Source: Streptomyces sp. HUAS ZL42
Lineage (GTDB): Bacteria; Actinomycetota; Actinomycetes; Streptomycetales; Streptomycetaceae
DNA length: 64,000 bases
Reading direction: 5' to 3'
Assembly (NCBI RefSeq): GCF_040782645.1
Contig: NZ_CP160403.1
Span: 3,162,001-3,226,000, forward strand
This document shows, one piece after another, positions 16,072 through 25,888 of the stretch (the first letter of the stretch is position 1; each line of letters starts with the position of its first letter). The notes beneath the pieces are model-generated. The model saw only the letters and a list, made by a program, of their open reading frames with translations, ran no database searches and was not told the DNA's origin. Made by a program: the position numbers and the translations under genes.

Positions 16072-17913
16072 ATGGACTCCCAGACCTCACAGTCATCCCA
16101 GGTACCCCAGTCACCTCATACGTTCCAGGTCGACCTGCGCGGTTTGGTGGACCTGCTCTCCCATCACCTCTACTCGAGTCCCAAGGTCTACCTGCGCGAG
16201 CTGCTGCAGAACGCCGTGGACGCCATCACCGCCCGCCGGGCGGAGGAGCCCGACGCCCCGGCGCGGGTGCGGTTGTACGCCGAGGGCGGCGGGCTGCGGG
16301 TGGAGGACTCCGGTGTCGGTCTCACCGAGGCCGACGTGCACAGCCTGCTGGCGACCATCGGGCGCAGTTCAAAGCGCGCCGACGGGCTGCAGGAGGCCCG
16401 GTCCGATTTCCTCGGGCAGTTCGGCATCGGTCTGCTGGCCTGTTTCGTGGTCGCCGAGCGGATCCGTGTCGTCAGCCGCAGCGCCCGTACGCCGGACGCG
16501 GCGCCCGTGGAGTGGACGGCCCGGGACGACGGTTCGTACACCGTGCGGACGCTGCCGGGCGACGCCCGCCCCGAACCGGGCACGACCGTGCACCTGGTGG
16601 CGCGGGCCGGCGCCGGGGAGTGGCTGGCCGAGCAGCGGGTGCTGGCGCTGGCGCGGGACTTCGGCTCCCTGCTGCCGTACGACGTCCGGGTCGGGGAGGA
16701 GGCGGTCACCGACCTCCCCGCGCCCTGGGACCGGTCGTACCCCTCCCCCGCCACCCGGAGGGTGGCTCTCGCACGCCACTGCCACGGCCTCTTCGGCTTC
16801 ACACCCCTGGACTCCGTCGAACTCGACATACCGCTCGCCGGGATCCGCGGCGTGGCGTACGTGCTTCCTTCGGCGGTCAGCCCGGCTCAGCGGGCGGGGC
16901 ACCGGGTGCATCTGAAGGGCATGCTGCTGACGGAGCGGGCCGAACAGCTTCTGCCCGACTGGGCGTTCTTCGTGCGCTGCGTCCTGGACACCGACAGTCT
17001 GCGGCCCACGGCCTCGCGGGAGTCGCTGTACGAGGACGAGACGCTTGCGGCCGTAAGGGAGGCGCTGGGCGAAAGGATTCGGTCCTGGCTGACGGGGCTC
17101 GCGGCGGGTGATCCGGAACGGCTCGCGGCCTTCCTGTCGGTGCACCACCTGGGGGTGAAGTCCCTCGCGCGGCACGACAAGGAGATGCTGCGCACGATGC
17201 TGCCGTGGCTCCCCTTCGAGACGACGGACGGGCGGCTGTCCCTGGAGGAGTTCGCGCAGCGGCACCCCGTGGTGCACTTCACACGGACCGTCGAGGAGTA
17301 CCGCCAGGTAGCGCCGATCGCGTCCGCGCAGGGCGTCGGCGTCATCAACGGCGGTTACACGTACGACAGCGAACTCGTCGAGGCGCTGCCGTCGGTGCGG
17401 CCGGGGACGGTCGTCGCCGAGCTGGACGCCGACACCGTGACCGCCCACCTGGACGCGGTGCACCCGGACGAGGAACTGGCGCTGGCCGGCTTCCTTGCGG
17501 CCGCGCGGGCCAAACTCGACCCGCTGGCCTGTGACGTCGTCCTGCGGGCCTTCCATCCGCTCTCCGTGCCCGCGCTGCACCTGGACGACCGGGCGGCCCG
17601 GCACGAGCAGGCCCGGGCGGAGGCCGAGGCGCAGGCCGACGACCTGTGGGCGGGCATCCTCGGTTCGCTGCGGGGCGGCGCCCCGCGCGCGCGGCTGGTG
17701 CTCAACCACCTCAACCCGCTGATCCGGCGGATCAGCTCCCTCAAGGACCCGGAACTGATCGGCACCGCCACGGAGTCCCTGTACGGGCAGGCGCTGCTGA
17801 TGGCGCAGCGCCCGCTGCGGCCCGCGGACTCGGCGCTGCTGAACCGGGCGTTCCTGGGCCTGCTGGAATGGGCCACCCACGGCGACTCCGACTCCACGGG
17901 GGGCGGTCACTGA
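16072..17913 (+). CDS. Hsp90-family (HtpG-like) ATPase
   Basis: Protein of 613 residues. The N-terminal GHKL ATPase fold is complete: N-box ELLQNAVDAI (Glu43, Asn47, Asp50), G1 box DSGVGL near 80, and G2 box GQFGIGLL near 116-123. A middle domain follows (VHLKGMLLTERAEQLLPDW, RPTASRESLYEDE), where the RE-SL pair matches the catalytic Arg loop of Hsp90. The C-terminal part is shorter and divergent, and the end (GDSDSTGGGH) lacks the MEEVD peptide that binds TPR cofactors in eukaryotes. The start ATG at 16072 opens just before FQVDLRGLVDLL. TGATG overlap with the TPR gene implies a fixed protein pair. Confidence 0.93.
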   Translation: MDSQTSQSSQVPQSPHTFQVDLRGLVDLLSHHLYSSPKVYLRELLQNAVDAITARRAEEPDAPARVRLYAEGGGLRVEDSGVGLTEADVHSLLATIGRSSKRADGLQEARSDFLGQFGIGLLACFVVAERIRVVSRSARTPDAAPVEWTARDDGSYTVRTLPGDARPEPGTTVHLVARAGAGEWLAEQRVLALARDFGSLLPYDVRVGEEAVTDLPAPWDRSYPSPATRRVALARHCHGLFGFTPLDSVELDIPLAGIRGVAYVLPSAVSPAQRAGHRVHLKGMLLTERAEQLLPDWAFFVRCVLDTDSLRPTASRESLYEDETLAAVREALGERIRSWLTGLAAGDPERLAAFLSVHHLGVKSLARHDKEMLRTMLPWLPFETTDGRLSLEEFAQRHPVVHFTRTVEEYRQVAPIASAQGVGVINGGYTYDSELVEALPSVRPGTVVAELDADTVTAHLDAVHPDEELALAGFLAAARAKLDPLACDVVLRAFHPLSVPALHLDDRAARHEQARAEAEAQADDLWAGILGSLRGGAPRARLVLNHLNPLIRRISSLKDPELIGTATESLYGQALLMAQRPLRPADSALLNRAFLGLLEWATHGDSDSTGGGH

Positions 17914-20837
17914 TGACCGAGATCACGGACTTCGACTCCCTGCGCCGGGCGATGGCGGAGAACGGCGAGCAGCCGGAGGGGCCGGCCCGCAACGCGCGCG
18001 CGGAGCAACTGCTCGTCGAGGCCGAGAAGCTGAACATCCCGCTCGCCGTGATCGAGGCGCTCGGGCACCAGCTGAAGGTCTACAACTACAGCTCCGAGAA
18101 GGACAAGATGTTCGTCCCGTTCGCGCGGCTGCTGCGCATGTGGGACGAGCGGCCCGAGGACTTCGACGAGTACGAGACGCACTCGCTGCACTGGGTCTTC
18201 AAGTGGATGTCGTCCGGCATGCTCGACCAGCCGCACGTTCCGCTGGCGTCCATCGAGAAGTGGCTCGGCGAGATGGAGCACCGCTACCGGCTCGCCGGTC
18301 ACTCCGAACGTGCGGTGCGCAGCGCGGAGTTCAGCGTCGCCGCGCACATCGGTGATGTCCGGCGGGCGGAGCGGGCGTTCACCGCCTGGCTCGCCGCCGA
18401 CCGGGACAGCATGGCCGACTGCCATGCCTGCGAACTGCACGGGCAGGGCTGGTGGCGGGCCGAGCAGGGCCGGGACGCCGAGGCACTCGACCTGTGGCGG
18501 CCCGTCCTGGACGGCGAGTTCACGTGCGCCCACGAGCCGCACACGGCGCTCGCGTCCTCCCTCGTGCCCCTGCTGCGGCTGGGCCGCGTCGACGAGGCGC
18601 GCGCCAACCATCTGCGCGGCTTCCGGCTCGTCCGGCCGATGGAGAGCATGCGCGGGGCGTACGCCGATCACGTCGAGTTCTGCGCGCTGACCGGCAACGA
18701 GGCGCGCGCGCTGGAGCTGCTCGCGGAGCGGCCGGCGTACTTCACCGACGACGGACATCCGCGCAGCAAGCTGGAGTTCATGAGCGTGGTGGCCCTGCTG
18801 ATGGACCGCCTGACCGAACTGGGGCTGGGCGAGCAGCGGGTGCCCGGACCGTCGGGGCGCGCCTGGACCGCGCGCGAACTCGCCACCCACGCGCGCGCGG
18901 AGGCCCTGACGCTGGCCGAGCGCTTCGACGGGCGCAACGGCACGTCGCACGTAAGTGGGCGGGCACGCGCGCGTATGGCGCAGCGGCCGCTGGTGGAGCG
19001 GCTGCCGCTGGGTGTGCGCGCGGTACGGCCGCCGGTCACGGCGCCCGTACCGCCGCCTCCCGCGGAGCCGTCCGCGGAACCGGATCTGCCGGCTCTGATC
19101 GCCGAGGCCCGGGGCCTGTCGGACACGCTGCGGCCGAACGCCGTCGAGGCGTGGGCGGCGGTGGCGCACGCCGCCGAGGACGTCGAGCTGGACCCGCGTG
19201 ACCGTGCGGAGATCGCCGACCACGAGGCGATGGGCCTGGGCCCCGAGGGCGCCGAGTTGTTCGAGCGGGCCGCGCAGCTGTACGCGGAGGCGGGCGACCC
19301 CGGTGAGGCGCTTGCGGCACGCGCGCGTGGCGCGTACGTCCGTGCTCTGGCGGGCGACACGGAAGGGGCGCTCGCGGCGGTCGCCGGGCCCTACGACGAG
19401 GTCCTCGCGCTCTACGCCGACGACGCCACCGGCGTACGGCAGACGGCGTCCGTGCTGATGGCGCGGGCGCGGACCCTGATGCGGCAGGTGCACGAGGCCG
19501 AGGACGCGGTGCCGGAGACGGTCCTGGCCGACGCCGAGGCGGGCGTGCGCGAGGTACTGGCGCTCGTCGAGGGGCACACCGGGGACGACGTACGGCTGGC
19601 CGCACGGGCCGCCGAGGGACTGGCGATGCTCGCCGAGCTGGCGGCGCTCACGGGGGACGCGCAGGCGGGTGCGGAGCTGTTCGCGCGGGCCGCCTCGGGG
19701 TTCGTCGAGGCGGGGCTGCCTTGGTTCGCGGTGGAGTACGAGGCCCGGCTGGCCGGTCTCTCGCACCATCTGGGGGACATGGCCGGGGCGGAGCGGGCGC
19801 TGCGGGCCGCCCTGGAGCACGGCGGGCCGTATCTGGAGGCGATGGGGCGTGCTCAGCTGCACCTCCAGCTCGCCGAGGTGGTCGGGGGCCGGGGACAGAC
19901 CGACGAGGCCGCGGAGTACGCCCTGGAGGCGGCGCACTGGGCCGACGAGGCGGGCGCGGGCCCGACGCTCGGCGCCTGGGCCCGGCACCAGCTGGGCGGG
20001 TTCCTGCTGCAGCGGGGGAGGTTCGCCGAGGCCGCGGAGGTCCTGGAGTCGGCGCTGCCCGACCTGAGCGCCGAGACGCACGGCGACGGGGCCGTCGTCC
20101 AGACGCAGTGGTGGCTCGGCGACTGTCTGAGCGAGCTCGGGGAGCACCGCGCGGCCGCCGAGCGCCGGCTGCAGGCGGCCGAGATCGCCCGCCACTGGCC
20201 CGAGCAGCAGGACCACGCCACGCTCGCTCACCTCGCCGCCGAGTCCCTCGGCGCCGCGGGGCTCCCCGCGGAGGCGGACCGGGCCTACGCGCGTGCGGGC
20301 GACCTGTGGCGAGCCCTCGGCAACGTCCACGGACTCGTCCGCTCCCTGCGCGCCCGCGCCTGGCTGGCGCTGCGCACGGAGGACGGGACGGACGGGGCCC
20401 GGGACCTGATGGGGGGTGCCGTCGCGGAGTGCGCGGACGCGCTGGACGCGGCGGAGGACGCCGAGGCGCGCTACCGGCTCACCGAAGAACTCGCCCACAC
20501 CCACCGCCAGTTCGGCGACCTCTTGGCCCGGTCCGCGTCCGAGGACGCCGAGGACGACTCGATCCGGGACGCGCTGGAGGAGGCCCTGTCCCAGACGGCG
20601 CAGGCGGTCGTGGTGTTCGCCGCGCTCGGGGACGACGTGCTGGACCACCGCACCGGTGCCGAGCTCGCCGCCGGCTGGCTGGAGACGGACCTGGGACGCC
20701 CGGCGGACGCGGCGGCACGCGCGCGTGCCGTGCTGGCGGCCTACACCGACGCGGCCGAGGAGGACGGGACGGTGGCGGCGCGGCGCGCGGAGGCGGGGCA
20801 GCTGCTCTCAGCCGCGACCGAGCAGTCGGTGGAGTAG
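17913..20837 (+). CDS. Large tetratricopeptide-repeat protein coupled to the Hsp90-like gene
   Basis: Protein of 974 residues built almost entirely of helical hairpins of TPR type (for example QLYAEAGDPGEALAARARGA, HLQLAEVVGGRGQTDEAAEY and LLQRGRFAEAAEVLESALP). No enzymatic motif and no membrane segment are visible. The ATG overlaps the stop of the Hsp90-like gene in ATGA fashion, so the two are translationally coupled, and a role as client-recruiting partner is inferred. Its 3' end converges with the DAK2 gene, leaving 14 bases between the stops. Confidence 0.85.
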   Translation: MTEITDFDSLRRAMAENGEQPEGPARNARAEQLLVEAEKLNIPLAVIEALGHQLKVYNYSSEKDKMFVPFARLLRMWDERPEDFDEYETHSLHWVFKWMSSGMLDQPHVPLASIEKWLGEMEHRYRLAGHSERAVRSAEFSVAAHIGDVRRAERAFTAWLAADRDSMADCHACELHGQGWWRAEQGRDAEALDLWRPVLDGEFTCAHEPHTALASSLVPLLRLGRVDEARANHLRGFRLVRPMESMRGAYADHVEFCALTGNEARALELLAERPAYFTDDGHPRSKLEFMSVVALLMDRLTELGLGEQRVPGPSGRAWTARELATHARAEALTLAERFDGRNGTSHVSGRARARMAQRPLVERLPLGVRAVRPPVTAPVPPPPAEPSAEPDLPALIAEARGLSDTLRPNAVEAWAAVAHAAEDVELDPRDRAEIADHEAMGLGPEGAELFERAAQLYAEAGDPGEALAARARGAYVRALAGDTEGALAAVAGPYDEVLALYADDATGVRQTASVLMARARTLMRQVHEAEDAVPETVLADAEAGVREVLALVEGHTGDDVRLAARAAEGLAMLAELAALTGDAQAGAELFARAASGFVEAGLPWFAVEYEARLAGLSHHLGDMAGAERALRAALEHGGPYLEAMGRAQLHLQLAEVVGGRGQTDEAAEYALEAAHWADEAGAGPTLGAWARHQLGGFLLQRGRFAEAAEVLESALPDLSAETHGDGAVVQTQWWLGDCLSELGEHRAAAERRLQAAEIARHWPEQQDHATLAHLAAESLGAAGLPAEADRAYARAGDLWRALGNVHGLVRSLRARAWLALRTEDGTDGARDLMGGAVAECADALDAAEDAEARYRLTEELAHTHRQFGDLLARSASEDAEDDSIRDALEEALSQTAQAVVVFAALGDDVLDHRTGAELAAGWLETDLGRPADAAARARAVLAAYTDAAEEDGTVAARRAEAGQLLSAATEQSVE

Positions 20838-20851
20838 CCGGAACTGCGCCG

Positions 20852-22585
20852 CTACTCGACTCCGATCAGCAGCAACGCTCCTTGCCGCCCGCCCCGGTAC
20901 ACCACCGTGTCGACGGCGAGGTACGCCCGCACCCGCGCCTCCAGGCGCTCGGCGATGGACTCGGGGGCCTCGTCACCGAGCACGAGGGTGACGAGTTCTC
21001 CGCCCGCCGCCAGCATGCGGTCGAGGACGGTCTCGGCGGTGGCGGTGACGTCCGTCCCGATCACTGCGACATCCCCCTCGATGAGGCCGAGGACGTCGCC
21101 GGCCTGGCAGATGCCGGCCATGGTCCAGGACTGGCGTTCCGCGACGGCGACCTCGGCGTAGCGAGTCGCGCCCGCCGCCGAGGTCATCGAGACGACGTCC
21201 TCGTCGAAGCGGCGCTCCGGCTCGTGCACGGCGAGCGCCGCGATGCCCTGGACCGCGGAGCGGGTCGGGATCAGGGCCACGCGGATGCCCTCCGCGCGGG
21301 CCTGTTCGGCCGCCGCGGCCGCGGTGTGGCGCAGTTCGGCGTCGTTGGGCAGCAGCACGATCTCGCGCGCGTGGGCGCGTCGTACGGCCTCGACGAGTTC
21401 CCCGCTCGCGGGCGGCTTGCCGGGGCGCGCGAGGACGGTCGTGGCGCCTGCCTCGGTGTACAGGCCGGCCAGGCCCTCGCCGGGCACGACGGCGACGACG
21501 GCCCGCTGGGCCCGCTCCCGCCGCGGCCGCTCGCCGCTCTGCGTGTGCACGTCGCCGACCGCGAAGTGCGTGATCCGGATCCGGTACGGCCGCCCGGCCT
21601 CGACGCCGGCCTCCACGGCCGCGCCCGCGTCGTCCACGTGCACGTGGACATTCCACAGCCCGTCCCCGCCGACCACGACGAGCGAGTCCCCGAGTTCGTC
21701 GAGACGCTCCCGCAGCCGTGCCACGGCGGCGTCCTCGGCCTCCAGGAGATAGATCACCTCGAAGGCGGGCCCGCCGTCCTCCGCGGCGTCGGCGCAGCCT
21801 TCCCCTTCGGCGGGTTCCACGCGCGCGGGGGGTACGACGGCTTCGGCACCGTACGGCGCGCCGGCCCCGGGGACCTCCACGCGCGCGTGAACCGCGGCCA
21901 CCGCCCCCACCGACACCCGCGGCGACTCTCCCGTGAACGTCTCCACCAGCGCCCCGAGGACCGCCACCAGCCCCCGACCGCCCGCGTCGACGACCCCGGC
22001 CCGGCCCAGCACGGCCAGCTGGCCCGGAGTCGCCGCCAGCGCCCGGCACGCCCCCTCGTAGGCCGCCCGCGCGATCGTCCCGCAGTCGCCCTCCGCTCGC
22101 CCGGCCGCGTCGGCGGCGGCCGAGGCGACCGACAGGACCGTGCCCTCGACGGGGTGGGCGACGGCCTGTCGGGCGGCGTCGGCCGCGCGCCGCAGGGCAA
22201 GCCGCAGTCCCGGTCCGTCGGTGTGCGCGCTCTCGGTCCCGGCGGCGAGCACCTGCGTCATGCCGCGCAGCAGCTGCGCGAGGATCGTCCCGGAGTTCCC
22301 GCGCGCCCCTATGAGCGCGCCGTGCGCCATCGCGCGCGCGGCGTCCGCCAGAGACGGCTCGGCGGCCCGAGAAGTCCCGTCCTCCGAACCCTCGAACACC
22401 GCCTCGACGGCGGCCAGCGCCGACTCCACGGTCAGATACAGGTTCGTCCCGGTGTCCCCGTCCGCCACCGGATACACGTTGATCGCGTCGATCTCCTCGC
22501 GCGCCAGCCCCAGCGCCTGGAGCGCGTGACCGCACCAGGTGCGTACCGCGAGAGCATCGAAGAATGTCTGCGGCACCTGCGCCAC
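20852..22585 (-). CDS. DAK2-domain protein (YloV/FakA-like kinase)
   Basis: Protein of 577 residues. An N-terminal DAK2 (DhaL-like) ATP-binding domain has NVYPVADGDTGTN (the Mg-ATP-binding Asp cluster), LIGARGNSGTILAQLLRG and GRAGVVDAGGRG. The C-terminal half is the DegV-linked domain with VVVGGDGLWNVHVHVDDAG and IVLLPNDAEL. Homologues in Firmicutes act as fatty acid kinases with DegV partners and often lie beside rpmB and recG. GTG at 22585 is chosen because GGGAGG lies 5 bases upstream; much longer readings to 23485 are unsupported. Divergent from rpmB. Confidence 0.9.
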   Translation of the reverse strand: MAQVPQTFFDALAVRTWCGHALQALGLAREEIDAINVYPVADGDTGTNLYLTVESALAAVEAVFEGSEDGTSRAAEPSLADAARAMAHGALIGARGNSGTILAQLLRGMTQVLAAGTESAHTDGPGLRLALRRAADAARQAVAHPVEGTVLSVASAAADAAGRAEGDCGTIARAAYEGACRALAATPGQLAVLGRAGVVDAGGRGLVAVLGALVETFTGESPRVSVGAVAAVHARVEVPGAGAPYGAEAVVPPARVEPAEGEGCADAAEDGGPAFEVIYLLEAEDAAVARLRERLDELGDSLVVVGGDGLWNVHVHVDDAGAAVEAGVEAGRPYRIRITHFAVGDVHTQSGERPRRERAQRAVVAVVPGEGLAGLYTEAGATTVLARPGKPPASGELVEAVRRAHAREIVLLPNDAELRHTAAAAAEQARAEGIRVALIPTRSAVQGIAALAVHEPERRFDEDVVSMTSAAGATRYAEVAVAERQSWTMAGICQAGDVLGLIEGDVAVIGTDVTATAETVLDRMLAAGGELVTLVLGDEAPESIAERLEARVRAYLAVDTVVYRGGRQGALLLIGVE

Positions 22586-22840
22586 CTGCGCCTCCCTGAG
22601 CTGCTGGACTGGACGCAGCGTAGACCCCCGACCGGTGTCCGCCGGAAGAGGGCCGGGAGCGGATCCCTGATCAGCCATGGTAGTTTCGTTGCACTGGCGC
22701 AGTCGTTGTATGCTGCTCCGGTTGCCCGATCCAGATCGGGCCGTTCCCCTGGCAACGCCACTCAGATCTCTGATCCTGCGATCTCGATCCCGGCCTGCCG
22801 GGATTAACCGTAAGTGCATCTGAAGTCTTTGGAGTGACCC

Positions 22841-23026
22841 GTGGCTGCCAACTGCGACGTCTGCGGCAAGGGGCCGGGCTTCGGCAACAACATCTCGCAC
22901 TCGCACCGCCGTACGTCCCGTCGCTGGAACCCGAACATCCAGCGTGTGCGTACCGTGGTCGGCGGGACGCCGAAGCGCGTGAACGCTTGCACCTCGTGCA
23001 TCAAGGCCGGCAAGGTCTCGCGCTGA
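22841..23026 (+). CDS. rpmB: 50S ribosomal protein L28
   Basis: Protein of 61 residues starting [20 protein letters not shown] and ending [13 protein letters not shown]. The two CxxC pairs show the zinc-binding form. GTG start with GGAG 6 bases upstream. Monocistronic, followed by a terminator. Confidence 0.97.
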   Translation: MAANCDVCGKGPGFGNNISHSHRRTSRRWNPNIQRVRTVVGGTPKRVNACTSCIKAGKVSR

Positions 23027-23067
23027 CGCACAGCTAAGCGCGCGGCCACAGCTGGTTCGCTGCACAG

Positions 23068-23100
23068 AGCCGGTCCACCTGGAGTGGGCCGGCTTTCTGC
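23068..23100 (+). terminator. Terminator of rpmB
   Basis: An 11-bp stem AGCCGGTCCAC/GTGGGCCGGCT with one G-T pair, followed by TTCTGCTGT, 42 bases past the rpmB stop. Confidence 0.75.
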
Positions 23101-23659
23101 TGTACCCAAGATCCTCGCGCCTGCCGGACTGCGGTGAATGCCCTCCGCCATCCCCGGCGCGGGCCGTGCGCTCTCCACGGACCGTCTCATCGACGGAGGG
23201 CCTGTACGGCGCCGAGCCGCCCGCCGGGGCCGCGAACGCGCCCCAGTCCCAGATCTCCCGCCCCCGCAGGCGCCTCGCCCCGCACACGGCCGCCCAGGCG
23301 ACCCCCGTCGGCCGCCGCATCGCCGTCCCGCCCGGCTCCGTGGAGCTCCACATTTCGAGCGCCTGACCCAGGAGGGACGTACGGCGCTCGCCACCCGACC
23401 TCCCGGACGCGCAGGCACTCACGGCTGGTGGCGTGCGCAGGCCCCGAAGCTCCTGCCCATGACGAACACACCCGACCGCGGCCACCTGAACGTCCTCGTC
23501 TCCGGCGCCGGCGTGCCGGACGCCCTCGCCCGCGTCACCGTCGGAGACGGTGGGCGTTGACGTGACACCCTCCGCAGCCGCGACCGCATGTGCCGGCTGC
23601 TCCGCTCGCGCCCGTCGGCCGGCTTCTCAAGCGACCGACCGAGAAGGCGGCGATCGACA
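23101..23659. other. Gap of about 560 bases without a supportable gene
   Basis: No reading frame here has a family match that I recognise. Short stretches look coding-like, for example a plus-strand [19 protein letters not shown] fragment near 23622-23680 and MTNTPDRGHLNVLVSGAGV near 23460-23516, the latter like the first strand of an FAD-binding enzyme. Both break off at once. The region may hold remains of one or two decayed genes. Confidence 0.4.
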
Positions 23660-24466
23660 TCAAGCGCCGGGAGTATCCCTTCTCAGGGCCCACCCGTGGT
23701 CCACGGGCCCGATGCCGCCGCCCAGTGCGAACCCGGCCGCGATCGCCCCGGTGACGTACTCCTTGGCCACCGTCACCGCCTCCGGCACGGACCGCCCCTT
23801 CGCCAGCTGCGACGCGATCGCGGAGGCGAGGGTGCAGCCCGTGCCGTGCGTGTGCCGGTTGTCGTGGCGGGGCGCGCGCAGCCAGTGCTCCTCGCTGCCG
23901 TCCGTCAGCAGGTCCACGGCCTCACCCGAGAGGTGACCGCCCTTGATGAGCGCCCACTCGGGCCCGTACGACAGGACGGCCTCGGCGGCCCGCCGCAGAT
24001 CCGCCTCCGACTCGACCGTGACACCGGCCAGTTGGGCCACCTCGTCGAGGTTCGGGGTGGCCACGGTGGCGACCGGGAGCAGCTTGGTGCGCACGGAGTC
24101 CAGCGCGGAGGCGGCGAGCAGCGGGTCGCCGTGCTTGGAGACGCCCACCGGGTCGACGACGGCAGGCGCGTCCGTGCCCGCGATCAACTCCGCGACCGCT
24201 TCGACGAGTTCGGCGGAGGCGAGCATGCCGGTCTTCACGGCCTGGACGCCGATGTCGTCGACGACGCTGCGGTACTGCGCGCGCACCGCCTCCACCGGCA
24301 GCTCCCAAGCACCCTGCACGCCAAGGGAGTTCTGTGCCGTGACCGCGGTGACCACGCTCATGCCGTGCACGCCCATCGCGAGCATCGTCTTCAGGTCGGC
24401 CTGAACACCGGCGCCGCCGCCCGAGTCGGACCCGGCGACCGTCAGTACCCTCGGCGGGGCGCTCAC
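23660..24466 (-). CDS. thiD: Hydroxymethylpyrimidine/phosphomethylpyrimidine kinase
   Basis: Phosphorylates HMP and then HMP-P for thiamine synthesis. Length 268 residues. N-terminal [20 protein letters not shown] is the ribokinase-like substrate loop; [19 protein letters not shown] includes the anion hole and catalytic Asp region (the family DTxxTHGTGC appears here as [11 protein letters not shown]). GTG at 24466 overlaps the thiL stop by 4 bases (GTGA), so the two are translationally coupled. Confidence 0.96.
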   Translation of the reverse strand: MSAPPRVLTVAGSDSGGGAGVQADLKTMLAMGVHGMSVVTAVTAQNSLGVQGAWELPVEAVRAQYRSVVDDIGVQAVKTGMLASAELVEAVAELIAGTDAPAVVDPVGVSKHGDPLLAASALDSVRTKLLPVATVATPNLDEVAQLAGVTVESEADLRRAAEAVLSYGPEWALIKGGHLSGEAVDLLTDGSEEHWLRAPRHDNRHTHGTGCTLASAIASQLAKGRSVPEAVTVAKEYVTGAIAAGFALGGGIGPVDHGWALRRDTPGA

Positions 24467-25428
24467 GACTCGATGTCCCCGAAGTGGTCCCAGCCGCCCT
24501 TGCTGGTCCACGGCGCCCCGTCGACCGTCACCTGGGGCAGCGCCGAGGGGTTGAGCACCTCGCCGATCACCTTCCAGCGGGCCGGCAGCTTCACGTCCGG
24601 CGGGAAGGTCGCCACGATCGCATGGTCCTCTCCCCCAGTCAGCACCCACTGGAGCGGGTCGACGCCGACGGCCTGCCCGATGTCGTTCATCTGCGAGGGA
24701 ATGTCGATCGCGCCGGAACGGATGTCGATGCGGACCTTGCTGGCCTCCGCGATGTGCCCGAGGTCGGCGATCAGCCCGTCGCTCACGTCGCACATCGAGG
24801 TCGCGCCGAGGGCGGCGGCCGCCGGGCCCGCGTGGTAGGGCGGCTCGGGGCGGCGGTGGGCCTCGACGAAGGCACGGGGCGAGCGGAAGCCGCGGGAGAG
24901 CACCGCGTACCCGGCGGCGGACCAGCCCAGCCAGCCGGTCACGGCGACGAGGTCGCCGGGCTGCGCGCCGGCCCGGGTGATGGGCTCCTGGTTGCGCAGA
25001 TCGCCGAGCGCGGTGATCGACACCATGATGGTGTCGCCCCGTACGACATCGCCGCCGACCACCGAGGCGCCCGCGACCTGGCATTCGTCGCGCAGGCCGT
25101 CCATCAGCTCGGTCGGCCAGGTCACCGGCAGCTCGGCGGGGACGACCAGGCCGAGCAGCAGCGCGGTCGGTACGGCTCCCATGGCGGCGATGTCGGCGAG
25201 GTTCTGCGCGGCCGCCTTGCGGCCCACGTCGTAGGCCGTGGACCAGTCGCGGCGGAAGTGCCGGCCTTCGAGGAGGATGTCGGTGCTGGCCACGACCCGG
25301 CGGTCCGGCGCGGACACCACCGCGGCGTCGTCGCCGGGGCCGACCCGGACCGCCGGGGTGGTGGTGAGACGGGAGGTGAGCTCCCTGATGAGCCCGAACT
25401 CCCCGAGCTCACCAACAGTGCCCTTCAT
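24463..25428 (-). CDS. thiL: Thiamine-monophosphate kinase
   Basis: Makes thiamine diphosphate from thiamine monophosphate and ATP. Length 321 residues, AIR-synthase-like fold. Start [13 protein letters not shown]; the metal/ATP loop [31 protein letters not shown]; later [16 protein letters not shown] and [13 protein letters not shown] at 25428 gives the family start; longer frames are unsupported. First gene of the thiL-thiD operon, divergent from the Lrp-like gene. Confidence 0.96.
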   Translation of the reverse strand: MKGTVGELGEFGLIRELTSRLTTTPAVRVGPGDDAAVVSAPDRRVVASTDILLEGRHFRRDWSTAYDVGRKAAAQNLADIAAMGAVPTALLLGLVVPAELPVTWPTELMDGLRDECQVAGASVVGGDVVRGDTIMVSITALGDLRNQEPITRAGAQPGDLVAVTGWLGWSAAGYAVLSRGFRSPRAFVEAHRRPEPPYHAGPAAAALGATSMCDVSDGLIADLGHIAEASKVRIDIRSGAIDIPSQMNDIGQAVGVDPLQWVLTGGEDHAIVATFPPDVKLPARWKVIGEVLNPSALPQVTVDGAPWTSKGGWDHFGDIES

Positions 25429-25634
25429 TGCCCTTGCGCCCCTTCTGTCCCTTGCCGTGCCCGCTCGCGCGTGACCAGTGTCCTCGATACGGTCGAGGTG
25501 ACCGTCAACTTCTCTCGTGCCGGCACCCCGGCGCGCAAGCCCCGGGCCCCGCAGGTCTCCCCGCGGCGAGCGGCGACGCGATACCGTGGCGTTCCTTTTC
25601 CCCACATGATCCTCGTGGCCGCCCTGGAGGTTCC

Positions 25635-25868
25635 GTGGTACAGGCGTACATCCTGATCCAGACGGAGGTCGGCAAGGCGTCGACCGTCGCCGAAACGATC
25701 AGCAAGATCCCTGGAGTCATCCAGGCCGAGGACGTGACAGGACCGTACGACGTCATCGTCCGCGCCCAGGCCGAGACGGTCGACGACCTCGGTCGCCTGG
25801 TGGTCGCGAAAGTCCAGCAGGTGGACGGCATCACCCGTACTCTGACCTGCCCGGTGGTCCATCTGTAG
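25635..25868 (+). CDS. Stand-alone Lrp/AsnC ligand-binding (RAM) domain protein
   Basis: Protein of 77 residues, all of it a RAM domain: VQAYILIQTEVGKASTVAET, GVIQAEDVTGPYDVIVRAQA and VDGITRTLTCPVVHL. The DNA-binding half of Lrp proteins is absent, and no frameshifted remnant of one lies upstream, so this is the natural stand-alone form, which can bind amino acids and modulate full-length Lrp proteins. GTG start with GGAGG 4 bases upstream. Confidence 0.92.
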   Translation: MVQAYILIQTEVGKASTVAETISKIPGVIQAEDVTGPYDVIVRAQAETVDDLGRLVVAKVQQVDGITRTLTCPVVHL

Positions 25869-25888
25869 CCCCCGTCTACCCTTGGCCG

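Noticed and set aside
23138..23560. 140-codon plus-strand frame
   Set aside because: No family match, Arg/Pro-rich shift composition, no Shine-Dalgarno; treated as part of the gap.
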